Shown: positions 30,668-38,806 of the stretch, one piece after another
Layout of the letters: each line of letters begins with the position of its first letter
Numbering within the stretch: position 1 is the first letter of the stretch
NCBI GenBank assembly: GCA_007375735.1
Contig: VMEW01000014.1
Location: 1 to 40,296 of the forward strand
DNA length: 40,296 bases
Reading direction: 5' to 3'
Source of the DNA: Candidatus Peregrinibacteria bacterium Greene0416_19
GTDB lineage: Bacteria > Patescibacteriota > Gracilibacteria > Peribacterales > Peribacteraceae
Program-made: the position numbers and the translations under genes
Notes under the pieces: model-generated
Database searches by the model: none
What the model was told of the DNA's origin: nothing
The model's input: the letters and a program-made list of their open reading frames with translations, nothing else

Positions 30668-31846
30668 TCAGGCGCGGGAGCACGCTCGCTTTTCCCAGCG
30701 GAATGGTTCCCGATCAATCGTCGTCTGTCCCGTCATCGCCAGCTCCGCGATCATCTCCCCGATCGCCGTCGAATGCTTGAACCCATGCCCGGAGCAGGGC
30801 GAGGCGACGATGACCTGCGGGTGATCGGGGAGATGATCAATCACGAAGCCGAAGTCCGGCGTGCAGGTGTACTTGCAGGCGGCGGCCTTCTTGCAGGGGC
30901 CGGTCAGGCCGGGCAGGTACTGCCGGGTGTGGCGTTGCATGGTGGCGATCTCCTCATCGGTCACCTGTTCTTGGAACGTCTCCGGTGTCGTGCTGGTCGT
31001 GAACTGCTCGGTCGCCACCTTCACACCTTGTCCGTCGACATCCGGAAAGCCGTAGAGCAGGTCCATGTCGCGGTCCGATACCCAGATGAAGATGGGGAAC
31101 TTCCCCGGCTCAAATTCTTCCATCTTCCCCGGGGCATCGAACCAGTACAGCACCTCGCGGTGCACGGTGAAGAGTTGCGCCAGATCCGGGCGTACGAATT
31201 GCCGTATCCATGCGCCGACCGTCAGGACAGCAGTCGCCGCCTCGTATGAGCCGCGATCGGTTCGGACAGTGACGCGGTCGTTCGATCCACTTGGTATGAC
31301 TTCCAGGACTGTTTCGTTCGCGCGGACCTCCGCTCCGTTTTGCCGGGCCAGATCCAATTGCGCCCGGATGCACGCTTCCGGCCGCACAAAGCCGGCCTGC
31401 TCCTCGTAGTACCCAACTTCATCGTCCCGTAGGGCGAACGGCGGGAAGCGTTTGCGGATTTCCTTTGCCGTCATCATCTGGTGAGTGATCCCGAATGCTT
31501 GGGCTGCTTCGCGGGTTCGCTGCACGAAGTTGCTCACGCCGTGGGAGGGGGCCGCACGATCGTTCCCGATGATGAGCCCGCCGGTGACCGTCAGGAGTTC
31601 GTCATGGGTTGCCGCTTCTATCTCCCGCCAGATCTCGTGGGAGCGGAGCGCGAGCGGCACGTACTCCCGCCCCTCGCCGATGGCGAGTCTGGTGATACGT
31701 GTGTCTCCGTGGGAGGAACCTTTGGCGTGGGGAGGGGAGAATTGATCGATCCCCAGCACCCGCTCCCCGCGTTTGCTCAGCTGGTACGCAGCGGCGCTAC
31801 CCATGGCGCCGAGGCCGATGACGATGGTGTCGAGGGATTTTTTCAT
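30668..31846 (-). CDS. FAD-dependent amine oxidase (sarcosine / N-methyltryptophan oxidase family)
   Basis: The N-terminal FAD site is IVIGLGAMGSAAAYQLSKRG (GxGxxG at 11-16), followed by the family block GSSHGDTRITRLA. Toward the C-terminus, ACKYTCTPDFGFVIDHLP includes the Cys that in monomeric sarcosine oxidase binds FAD covalently, then SPCSGHGFKHSTAIGE. Such enzymes oxidise N-methyl amino acids to give formaldehyde or imines and H2O2. The length of 392 aa is typical. The start is followed upstream by TATCAT 11 nt away. No neighbouring amine catabolism genes are seen, so the substrate is open. Confidence 0.88.
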   Translation of the reverse strand: MKKSLDTIVIGLGAMGSAAAYQLSKRGERVLGIDQFSPPHAKGSSHGDTRITRLAIGEGREYVPLALRSHEIWREIEAATHDELLTVTGGLIIGNDRAAPSHGVSNFVQRTREAAQAFGITHQMMTAKEIRKRFPPFALRDDEVGYYEEQAGFVRPEACIRAQLDLARQNGAEVRANETVLEVIPSGSNDRVTVRTDRGSYEAATAVLTVGAWIRQFVRPDLAQLFTVHREVLYWFDAPGKMEEFEPGKFPIFIWVSDRDMDLLYGFPDVDGQGVKVATEQFTTSTTPETFQEQVTDEEIATMQRHTRQYLPGLTGPCKKAAACKYTCTPDFGFVIDHLPDHPQVIVASPCSGHGFKHSTAIGEMIAELAMTGQTTIDREPFRWEKRACSRA

Positions 31847-31908
31847 GGTAGGGCGTGATGATAGCTGAAATTGTGAGCTTTAACTGTCTGGTTACCCGGG
31901 ACCGCGGG

Positions 31909-31946
31909 CATCCTTCGACAAGCTCAGGATGACAATGCCCGCTCCC
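31909..31946. repeat. Nested inverted repeat with CTTCGACAAGCTCAGG core
   Basis: The outer stem GCGGGCAT / ATGCCCGC encloses an inner CATCCT / AGGATG around the CTTCGACAAGCTC core. The 15-mer ATGCCCGCTCCCGTG (31935-31949) recurs inverted at 32472-32486, on the far side of hisI. Confidence 0.7.
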
Positions 31947-31966
31947 GTGTTAGAAATTATTTGTAG

Positions 31967-31998
31967 CTCCAGCCTGTTCCCGAAGGAACAGGCTGGAG
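31967..31998 (-). terminator. Strong hairpin after hisI
   Basis: A 14-bp perfect stem CTCCAGCCTGTTCC / GGAACAGGCTGGAG with a CGAA tetraloop lies 8 nt downstream of the hisI stop on the minus strand. It is followed by an AT-rich but not T-only stretch, so it is probably a terminator. Confidence 0.7.
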
Positions 31999-32006
31999 TA
32001 CTGCGA

Positions 32007-32393
32007 TCAGTGTTTCCCGTACACCTCCTTTGGATCGAAAACGCGTTCATCGGCCACCTCGTATTCGCCATCGGGACGGAGCCGCCGGTGGAAGCAGCTC
32101 AGGTACCCCTCATGGCAGGCTGCGTCGCCGATCTGTTCGACGATGAGGAGGAGCGAATCGCCGTAGCAGTTGATGCGGATTTCCCGCACGCGCTGCACGT
32201 GCCCGCTCTCCTCGCCCTTCCGCCACAGCTTTTTCCTGCTGCGGGAGTAGTACACAGCGCATCCGGTGCGCAGCGTCTCCAGCCAGGCCTCCTCGTTCAT
32301 GAACGCGTCCATCAGGACGTCGTGAGGCGGATCGATGTCCTGCGCGATCGCCCGGATGAGGCCGCTGCCCTTCTCGAAGTCCGGTCGGAACAT
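32007..32393 (-). CDS. hisI: Phosphoribosyl-AMP cyclohydrolase
   Basis: It opens the adenine ring of PR-AMP in histidine biosynthesis. Typical blocks are [37 protein letters not shown] (31-67), the metal-ligand region [10 protein letters not shown] (74-83; the DCDxD form is here NCYGD, a variant I recall from other HisI proteins), and [15 protein letters not shown] (87-101) with zinc ligands Cys93 and Cys100. At 128 aa it is the cyclohydrolase alone, without the HisE part. A good AAGGAG site precedes ATG 32393. The only possible pathway partner in view is the HisG-like gene just upstream. Confidence 0.93.
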   Translation of the reverse strand: MFRPDFEKGSGLIRAIAQDIDPPHDVLMDAFMNEEAWLETLRTGCAVYYSRSRKKLWRKGEESGHVQRVREIRINCYGDSLLLIVEQIGDAACHEGYLSCFHRRLRPDGEYEVADERVFDPKEVYGKH

Positions 32394-32508
32394 GGTTATT
32401 CTCCTTCATGCCTGAACTGATCATCCCCGCCACGCCGTGTGGCAGGAATGCCTGCTTCCTTTTTCATGAACCACGGGAGCGGGCATCCCTGCCAGCGGTC
32501 GGCAGGGG

Positions 32509-33369
32509 TCAAATGGGCAATTGCTCCGCTTCCTTCAGATTCAGCATTTTTCTGATGACATTCACTTGTTCAGGGTATCTCTCCATCATCACCTGCGGCA
32601 CCACCGCCTGTGCCTTCACCCGGAACACCTCCCGCCAGGCCAGTCCGCGCTTTTCCGCCGATTTTCCACTCTCCACGACACCGATGAGGATGGTCGGTTC
32701 GCCTTTCCGGCAGAGTTCTTCCAGCCGCTCCTCCTCCTTCCCGTCGATCATCTCCGACAGCTGCGCCCGCGCGGCGATGTCTTCCGAGATGGCGCCGATC
32801 CGCTCTGTGCAGAAGTATTGGGCGAGCACCATGTTCTCGGTAATCACTCTCACGTTCTCTTCATTCCGGTACAGCGGCTCTTCCTCGAAGGCTCCCTGCG
32901 GCGCCACGAGCGCCCAGCGGGAATCCCCTCCATTCCTCCCCGACGACATCGGGAGATCGAATGCCTGCAGCGTCTCCGGCGAGCACAGGCTCACCGGGTT
33001 CCGCCAGTCCTCCAGCGTGTTCGCGAGCAGCAGGTCGCTGTTCGTGAGGCCGATCGTCGGTTCACCGCGCAGGAGAGCGCGTGCAGATGCCCGCTTGGGG
33101 ATCTCATTCCGCTCCTGCACGAGCACGCGGATGAGGGCATTGACGTTCTGCGCGTTGCGCCAGATGCCGAGATAGAGCTCCTGGTAGCGTTCCTCTTTGG
33201 TCTCCGACCGCCACTGCTCCGGCCCGGTCAGGTCCGGCGGGAGGAAGCCGCAGCTGAGTACGTACTCGAGCATTTTGTTCCGCATGGAACCGGTGGGGAC
33301 CATGACGGTCAGTAGGCTATCATCCGCAGTAGATGTTTGTGGGCGTGATTGTTCATAAGGTGCGTTCAT
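32509..33369 (-). CDS. Divergent ATP phosphoribosyltransferase-like (HisG-like) protein
   Basis: I infer HisG similarity from several blocks in the right order. These are TVMVPTGSMRNKMLEYVLSCGF (21-42; HisG N-terminal strand-helix), RGEPTIGLTNSDLL (101-114; like the DLGITGED segment), DSRWALVAPQG (149-159), VRVITENMVLAQYFCTERI (173-191; like RIATEYPNLTRRYF) and TILIGVVESGKSAEKRGL (226-243; the PRPP loop, usually DIVxTGxTLRxNGL). The usual Asp of that loop is Gly230, and there is an insertion of about 15 residues before it. Next to hisI (115 nt gap, same strand), a role in making PR-ATP or an analogue is plausible. It could instead be a different member of the periplasmic-binding-protein-like fold. 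Confidence 0.5.
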   Translation of the reverse strand: MNAPYEQSRPQTSTADDSLLTVMVPTGSMRNKMLEYVLSCGFLPPDLTGPEQWRSETKEERYQELYLGIWRNAQNVNALIRVLVQERNEIPKRASARALLRGEPTIGLTNSDLLLANTLEDWRNPVSLCSPETLQAFDLPMSSGRNGGDSRWALVAPQGAFEEEPLYRNEENVRVITENMVLAQYFCTERIGAISEDIAARAQLSEMIDGKEEERLEELCRKGEPTILIGVVESGKSAEKRGLAWREVFRVKAQAVVPQVMMERYPEQVNVIRKMLNLKEAEQLPI

Positions 33370-33410
33370 AGTGAAGAAGGAAAAGGAAGTAAAATGCTTT
33401 CATTGAATGT

Positions 33411-33461
33411 GCCCCGATCCCGTGCCCACTTCTCAAAGGAAGCAAGCAACAGGATCGGGGC
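33411..33461. terminator. Inverted repeat between unknown gene and HisG-like gene
   Basis: A 10-bp stem GCCCCGATCC (33411-33420) pairs with GGATCGGGGC (33452-33461) across a 31-nt loop. It lies downstream of the HisG-like start and 18 nt upstream of the 33479 stop. It is possibly a read-through barrier; there is no T-run. Confidence 0.4.
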
Positions 33462-33478
33462 TGAACCGTGATCGGCGA

Positions 33479-33931
33479 CTACTTCTTCGCCAGCATTTCC
33501 GCTTCCTTCCTGACGAAGTAGTCCAGAAGTGTCTTCTTGCCATCGTCAGTCAATGGCAAGGGGATGGTCTCGCGTCCTATTGCCAAGCAATAGAGAAGCA
33601 GTACGTCTTGATCGCGAGTGTGGTGCTCGATTTTGTGCCGCCCGGAATATTCGCTGAACGTGTCACCAGCGATTTCGATCGCGAGCTCGATGCCATTCAG
33701 GTATACGAGGGGGCTCCCACCTTTCGGACCATTGACTCGACCGAACTCGGATGGAGCTGGAATTCCTAAATCGGCGAGCAACTGCTCGAGTACCCTCGAG
33801 CGTTTTCGGAAATACTCGCGCTCCAGTCTCTCATTGGTTTCTTGCTGCCCGCGCCTTCTCTCCAGCTCATCGCTTCTCTGCTGTTCAACCATTCCCCTCG
33901 CCTGCTTGACCATCTCATTGTACGTCACCAT
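33479..33931 (-). CDS. Hypothetical protein with N-terminal coiled coil, 150 aa
   Basis: Residues 3-60 are a long charged helix (VKQARGMVEQQRSDELERRRGQQETNERLEREYFRKRSRVLEQLLADLG), probably a coiled coil. They are followed by a compact domain, about residues 70-150 (SPLVYLNGIELAIEIAGDTFSEYSGRHKIEHHTRDQDVLLLYCLAIGRETIPLPL), with several His and Asp that could bind metal. I recognise no family. ATG 33931 is preferred over 33958 because AAAGGAGA lies just upstream. A promoter at 34173-34146, inside the end of the preceding gene, would give it a 200-nt leader. Confidence 0.65.
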   Translation of the reverse strand: MVTYNEMVKQARGMVEQQRSDELERRRGQQETNERLEREYFRKRSRVLEQLLADLGIPAPSEFGRVNGPKGGSPLVYLNGIELAIEIAGDTFSEYSGRHKIEHHTRDQDVLLLYCLAIGRETIPLPLTDDGKKTLLDYFVRKEAEMLAKK

Positions 33932-34145
33932 ACGTTTCTCCTTTGCCGACGCTTTCAAAAACCGATCACATCACTTTTACGTCTGGCAACACGCCAAACA
34001 ACCTCCGCGAGGAGGGGATGGAGCGGTTCTTCTTCGACAGCTACCGACTTGCGGTGAGCCCGTCGAACCGCGCCGTCCTCTCCCCGCGGGGAGAAGCGGC
34101 ATGGTGGTGCCGGCGGGCGGCGGGCTGTATTACCAAGATGTCACA

Positions 34146-34173
34146 ATTGTACCGGGCATCTTTTCTCTGTCAA
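34146..34173 (-). promoter_or_regulatory. Promoter with long leader for the 33931 gene
   Basis: On the minus strand: TTGACA (34173-34168), 16-nt spacer, TACAAT (34151-34146). The implied leader runs about 208 nt to ATG 33931. It contains palindromes TCTCCCCGCGGGGAGA (34079-34094) and CCTCCGCGAGGAGG (about 34001-34015). I see no gene in 33959-34169. Confidence 0.65.
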
Positions 34174-35300
34174 GCGACGCCGATCAGTTTCTTGAAGGCG
34201 GCAATCCGCTCCGCATCTTCCTGCCCCTCCAACAGCTGCAGGTACAGGGCATTCATGTTCGTCCGGCCCTGCGGCCCGATTTCATATTTCGCGAACCGGT
34301 CGAGGAATGCCAGTCCCTCCGCATAACGGCCCAAGCCGAAAAACCACCAGCCCACGGACTCACAAGCCACCCCGCACGCCTTCCGGAGGGACCAGTTGCC
34401 GGCGGCTGATGGGAGGGGATGTTGCTCGAGGAACGCCACGATATCCTCCAGACGGTTCAGCCCGGTCAGGCTTCGGAGATACTTCTCCGCGCAGCCGGGC
34501 AGTGCAGCGACGGTGGGGAGTCCGATCTCGTTGCACAGCGCGACGGTGTTCTCGTGGTTCCCGAGTTCGAAGACCGATTGCACGTACGTCTCTGCAAGGA
34601 GGGGATTCGCTTCAAAGAGAAGGAAGAGGGTAACACCGCGCATCGTCGCAGCTAGCCTGATCAACTCCAGGGCCTCCTGGTATTTTCCTTGTCTCATCAC
34701 ATGCGTCGTAATGGCGTGCAGATGTCGGTCATGGTAGGCGAAGAGTTCTGTCAATTTGGAGAAGAATTCCATCATCCCTGTATGCCCATCGATGCGGTAG
34801 AAGCGACTTTTGAGTTGGGTGAACAGGGAGGATGCAAGGAACATATTCGGGAGAGCCGAAGGGATACCGTACGATTGGCAATGTTCTTCGAGTTCGTTGA
34901 CGAGGTCTGTGTAGGATTCGATGGGGTTGCTCACAGCATCATGCGGATCATCGAGCGGCCGTTCCGCGATGCTCAGCCTGATCGCCAGCACATGCGCGAG
35001 CAGCGATCTGATCGCTGCAGTTCTCTGCGCTGGTTCCAGCGACCGTCGCTTGCCGGCTTCCACGCGGAGCTGATCCACACCGATGCTGAAGTACTCTTGT
35101 GACACGGATGGGTCAGCGCTGTCACGCCTCCGATCACACACGATCCCGTTTTCCGCGAAGATACGTTCACGGGTTGCTTGGGTGAGCAGTCCCAGGTCTT
35201 TGGCTTGCTTCCGTGCGGCGAGGATCTGCTCCTTGTGAGAGGCGTAGGCGGGTGATGCGTAGGGAAGGATGTCGGCGGGAGCGCCAGTGGGCACGGCCAT
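34170..35300 (-). CDS. Hypothetical alpha-helical repeat-like protein, 376 aa
   Basis: A soluble, almost entirely helical protein. The C-terminal two thirds look like degenerate TPR/helical repeats (FELGNHENTVALCNEIGLP, LTGLNRLEDIVAFLEQHPLP, FFGLGRYAEGLAFLDRF), which usually make protein contacts. Residues 1-110 hold charged helices with an SVSQEYFSIGVDQLRVEAGKR segment. No catalytic motif, signal peptide or membrane helix is visible. The promoter for the next gene is embedded in its last codon region. I recognise no family; it is probably a scaffold or regulator. Confidence 0.7.
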   Translation of the reverse strand: MAVPTGAPADILPYASPAYASHKEQILAARKQAKDLGLLTQATRERIFAENGIVCDRRRDSADPSVSQEYFSIGVDQLRVEAGKRRSLEPAQRTAAIRSLLAHVLAIRLSIAERPLDDPHDAVSNPIESYTDLVNELEEHCQSYGIPSALPNMFLASSLFTQLKSRFYRIDGHTGMMEFFSKLTELFAYHDRHLHAITTHVMRQGKYQEALELIRLAATMRGVTLFLLFEANPLLAETYVQSVFELGNHENTVALCNEIGLPTVAALPGCAEKYLRSLTGLNRLEDIVAFLEQHPLPSAAGNWSLRKACGVACESVGWWFFGLGRYAEGLAFLDRFAKYEIGPQGRTNMNALYLQLLEGQEDAERIAAFKKLIGVA

Positions 35301-35371
35301 CGATACGCTGGGGAAAGCGCTCTATTTGAATCTTTTACTCATGGTGAGTCAATGTTTTTTGTCAATGAGCT

Positions 35372-37255
35372 TCATAGGGCTTCCAGATCCTTGCTTGTGA
35401 GGATCCCCTTGCTGAGGAGGAGGGCCAGGAATGCCACTTGAAAGGTATAGCCGAGTGTCTGCCTGTTCCCCAGTGCACCGCGCACGATCGTCAATTTCTC
35501 CGGCGTCGTCTGAGCTTGTGTGAGGGCCTCCAGTGCGGCCGTGACGACAGGTTCACATTCCCCAAGGTGGATCCGGCTTTTCAAATTTCGTAGCAGGTGT
35601 TGCGCCATCCGGAGCGTCTGTGCGGGGAGAGCCGCTGTCTGTTCCAGTGGTTGGTCATTCGTTGTCGGACGGTCTTCAGTCCTCCCGGAAGGTATGTGCT
35701 CACCTTCATCATGACCGGACATGCAGATGCCTCCCCGCCGCTTCTTTTTTTCTCGATCGCGCTGATTCTCGTGACGGCGGGTCCCTCCGTGCCTGCGGAC
35801 GCGCTGTTCCATGTCCCCGGCAGCCTGGCTCACGCTGAGGCTGCGTTTCCAGTCATGCTCGTCATCACTATCCTCCTCCTTCGTTGTGGCACGTTCGAGC
35901 AGTGCACGCGCCTCTGCTTCCTGTGGTGGCAGAAGGAGGTCCGCACGCCTCAGCAGAATCTCCGTCAGATAGTCCAACGCTCTCTCCGGCTGCGCGGTAG
36001 AGACATAATGACGCGCGAGCGTCAGCAATTCCCCGACTGCCCCTTTCCGCGGATCGCCGCCAATGCTCGCGATGATATTCTCGATGCCGACGGCCGGGAT
36101 CGGCGGGGGAGGGGCGGCCGCGTGCGGTCCGTGGTTCTGACGGGCCATCTGTCCGGGCTCATTTTTCGGAGACAATCGCGGGCCTGGAACGGGCGGCGTT
36201 CTCTGTGGAGGACGCACATGCTGAACGGAACGGACTATCGCGCATTCCGCGCTCGTCTGCCTGAGAACGGTGAGCGGGCGTTCCGAATGCCGAGCGCAGC
36301 CGCAGGATGTTCCCGTGTGCGTCGCGAGTAAGCCCTCCACCGTCTTCGCAAGCGCGTCGTGTGGAGCGGATGCATCCAGTTTCTCCAGCAGCGTGCGGAT
36401 TTTTCCGGTGTCATCCAGCGATTGCAAGTGCGCCGGATAGGGAAGGGCATGCCCGGGCGGGTGAACGGGAGCGTCGCCGCGCTTGCCGTCGTCCGATGGA
36501 GTGTGCGCCGTCTGTGGCCTGCGCCGTGACCACTGGGTTTCGGATATTTTGAGGCGCCTCTGTGCCGGCGATGGCGGCCGCTCCCGCGAGATCAGCCATG
36601 CCGCAGCCGTCTCCAGACGTTCCTCCACGCTGGCGCCCAGGCCGACGAGGATGCGATCGATGCTCTCCCAGGGCTCAGGCTGACCGTGACGGACAGCGGA
36701 GAGCAGTTGCAGGAGTTTGTGCTTGTTGAGGTGTGCGAGGGAGGCCGGCGGGTTCCCGTTTTCCACCCATTCTGTCCGCGAGGCGGTGGGATGCCTGGCA
36801 AAGAGCGTCTGGACGGATGCCGCAAGGGGATTGAGCCCGCACCGCATCAGGTAGGCGCAGTATTCCTTCCTCCACAGCTCCATCGCCTCCCGGCTGTCCA
36901 TCCCTATCCACTCCGCGATCGGCATCCAGATGTTGTGGGTGGGTGCCTTGCCATTGAGAGCATCGATCAATGACATCTGATTGATTCCTATCCTGGCGGA
37001 AAACTCGCGCACCCCTCCGGCGATGATGATCGCCCGTCGCATGTGCTCATAGACCGAGTCGGCCGGCCGGCCGAAGTACCGCGCCCACAGCGACTTCTGC
37101 TCCATTTCGGACAGGCGGAGACAGCGCATCAGTCCCCATACCAGGTCGCGGGTCACGCGCCGCCGACCATCGATCACCTGCTGCCGGTGAAGCTTCGTCA
37201 TCGGCGGTTCAATATTCTTCGCCTCGCACTCGGCGATCATGGTGCCGATCATCAT
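35372..37255 (-). CDS. Large hypothetical protein with N-terminal HTH-like segments
   Basis: The protein is 627 aa from ATG 37255, which follows an AGGAGAGGAA stretch; the longer frame begins at 37306. Residues 20-62 (RQQVIDGRRRVTRDLVWGLMRCLRLSEMEQKSLWARYFG) and 79-120 (GGVREFSARIGINQMSLIDALNGKAPTHNIWMPIAEWIGMD) resemble XRE/Cro-type helix-turn-helix units. A middle region of about 300 residues is rich in Pro, Arg, His and Ser and looks disordered, with a Cys/His cluster (TSCGCARHSE). A helical part (GAVGELLTLARHYVSTAQPERALDYLTEILLRRADLLL) and a C-terminal helical domain follow. It is likely a DNA-binding regulator or scaffold; no known family is recognised. Its Arg-rich middle region is unusually GC-rich. 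Confidence 0.65.
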   Translation of the reverse strand: MMIGTMIAECEAKNIEPPMTKLHRQQVIDGRRRVTRDLVWGLMRCLRLSEMEQKSLWARYFGRPADSVYEHMRRAIIIAGGVREFSARIGINQMSLIDALNGKAPTHNIWMPIAEWIGMDSREAMELWRKEYCAYLMRCGLNPLAASVQTLFARHPTASRTEWVENGNPPASLAHLNKHKLLQLLSAVRHGQPEPWESIDRILVGLGASVEERLETAAAWLISRERPPSPAQRRLKISETQWSRRRPQTAHTPSDDGKRGDAPVHPPGHALPYPAHLQSLDDTGKIRTLLEKLDASAPHDALAKTVEGLLATHTGTSCGCARHSERPLTVLRQTSAECAIVRSVQHVRPPQRTPPVPGPRLSPKNEPGQMARQNHGPHAAAPPPPIPAVGIENIIASIGGDPRKGAVGELLTLARHYVSTAQPERALDYLTEILLRRADLLLPPQEAEARALLERATTKEEDSDDEHDWKRSLSVSQAAGDMEQRVRRHGGTRRHENQRDREKKKRRGGICMSGHDEGEHIPSGRTEDRPTTNDQPLEQTAALPAQTLRMAQHLLRNLKSRIHLGECEPVVTAALEALTQAQTTPEKLTIVRGALGNRQTLGYTFQVAFLALLLSKGILTSKDLEAL

Positions 37256-37354
37256 CCGGTTCCTCTCCTCCGTTCCCTCCTGCCGGTCATGTGCGGGATA
37301 GAGCATGGGGGCGCACGACGGTCAGAGCAGTATTCTATCAGATGCGTCATGCGC

Positions 37355-38593
37355 TCACTTTCTCGCCCCGGCCTCCCGTACCACCCGTCCGGTCTTGGCG
37401 TCGATCACCCGGCCATCAGAGGGGTGCTGGACGTAGTGCATTTCGTGGAAGGGGTACCCCACCTCCGTCCGTCCGATCTGGAAGTCCCTGCAGGTGGCGT
37501 CCGAGACGGCAAAGGTCCCTTCGCCGATGCGAAATTCGAGCCCATTCTCTTTCGGAAATGCGCCTGTGACCAGCAGCGCCAGGTGTCCGGCCCGGACCGG
37601 CCCCGCAAGCACGTAGATCATCCGGTAGTCCAGGCCGGCTTGCTCGTACAATGAAGCGAGGAGGATGGTTTTGGAGGCGCAATCGCCTTCGCCGGTCATG
37701 ATGACTTCGTTCGGGCGCTTCACGAGCTCCATGTTGTTCGCCCGCTCGAATGCGACATCCGCGTGCGAGTAGGCGATGTGGTTCGTGACGAAATCGGAGA
37801 TCTTCTGCGTCTTCGTTTCCGGGGGGTCTTCCGGGCGCACGAGACGGCGCACCAGCCGCGTGAGCGAGGGCTCGCCGGGCCGGGCGACCATCGAGCCGAA
37901 GTTGAAGGTATGGCCGTCGTCGTCGATGATGAATTGGAATCCCCGGTAGATCGTTTCGTTGGCCATGAATCCCTTCAGTTCCCTGGGGGTGGCATCGTAG
38001 ATCGCCGGCCCGCGACGCCATGTGATGGGTCGGTCCGGATCGATGCGAAGCTGATTGCTCTTCATGCCGAACAGGTAGCGGCCGGTTTCCCGGTAGTGCA
38101 GCCGCGATTTCCCCGGCACGATATCGATCGTGATCTCCTGCCCCTTCCGCTCGTTGAGGAACCGATGCACGCCTTCCTCCTCCGCATGCGCGAAGTCCAC
38201 GCGCTCCGCATCCAGGGCAATCGGGGCCAGGAGTTCCCCGGCATCCCGGAAATCACCGGCATCGACACTCAGGAAGAGCATACCCACGTCACGGTAGTAG
38301 CGCTCCGGCCGCACGGGCCTGCCGGTGAACCGTTGCGTAAAATCCGCCCCGCCGAAGCGGGACCCGGATAGGTAGCCCAGCACGGCGCTGCGGATGAGGA
38401 TCGCCTGCTCCCGTTCCCGGGCTTCCTCCAGGGACCGCCTCCCCTCCTGCTCTCCGTCAGCGGCGACCGGGACCATCGTCCGCCGGCAGCCTGTCGCGAC
38501 TGCGGCGAGAGCACCGACGAGAAAGGTGCGTCTGCTGATGGCTGAATCACGATTCTCCGCGATGGCGGTCCTGCCTGCTTCGATGGTTGACAT
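37355..38593 (-). CDS. Exported transglutaminase-like cysteine protease domain, Tat lipoprotein
   Basis: The N-terminus carries a twin-arginine motif (SRRTFLVG, R21/R22), a hydrophobic stretch and a lipobox ending at Cys36 (VATGC), so it is probably Tat-exported and lipid-anchored. The catalytic part is transglutaminase-like: Cys in GEGDCASKTILLASLYEQAGLDYRMIYV, His in AGHLALLV, and Asp in FAVSDATC further on. An upstream domain (about residues 60-250) is unrecognised. Such proteins act as peptidases or amidases outside the cytoplasm. The promoter TTGACG-16-TATAAA ends 7 nt before the ATG. Confidence 0.85.
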   Translation of the reverse strand: MSTIEAGRTAIAENRDSAISRRTFLVGALAAVATGCRRTMVPVAADGEQEGRRSLEEAREREQAILIRSAVLGYLSGSRFGGADFTQRFTGRPVRPERYYRDVGMLFLSVDAGDFRDAGELLAPIALDAERVDFAHAEEEGVHRFLNERKGQEITIDIVPGKSRLHYRETGRYLFGMKSNQLRIDPDRPITWRRGPAIYDATPRELKGFMANETIYRGFQFIIDDDGHTFNFGSMVARPGEPSLTRLVRRLVRPEDPPETKTQKISDFVTNHIAYSHADVAFERANNMELVKRPNEVIMTGEGDCASKTILLASLYEQAGLDYRMIYVLAGPVRAGHLALLVTGAFPKENGLEFRIGEGTFAVSDATCRDFQIGRTEVGYPFHEMHYVQHPSDGRVIDAKTGRVVREAGARK

Positions 38594-38600
38594 TGCTGTA

Positions 38601-38628
38601 TTTATACTTTTTATATAGATGCCGTCAA
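38601..38628 (-). promoter_or_regulatory. Promoter of the transglutaminase gene
   Basis: On the minus strand: TTGACG (38628-38623), 16-nt spacer, TATAAA (38606-38601), with 7 nt to the ATG. Confidence 0.65.
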
Positions 38629-38658
38629 CCTGAATCTACACCATCCAGGAGGGCAAGA

Positions 38659-38793
38659 ATGTACGGGAGAAGAGTCATTGCCTGTGCCGCGGAGAGAGGG
38701 TCCTCATGCACGGCTCACCGTTTCGTCGTTTGTAATTGCGGCGTGCCCCCACACGATAGCACGTTTCGTGAGGGCGCGGAGATCGTTGAGTAG
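38659..38793 (+). CDS. Candidate small Cys-containing protein, 44 aa
   Basis: The frame starts at ATG 38659, 5 nt after AGGAGGG (38647-38653), a strong Shine-Dalgarno. It encodes MYGRRVIACAAERGSSCTAHR..., then FVVCNCGVPPHDSTFREGAEIVE. It has four Cys (two as CNC) and ends just before the TATACT box of the next gene. No family is recognised. The ribosome site is the main support; the frame could be fortuitous in GC-rich DNA. Confidence 0.3.
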   Translation: MYGRRVIACAAERGSSCTAHRFVVCNCGVPPHDSTFREGAEIVE

Positions 38794-38806
38794 GTATACT
38801 GGCTGT

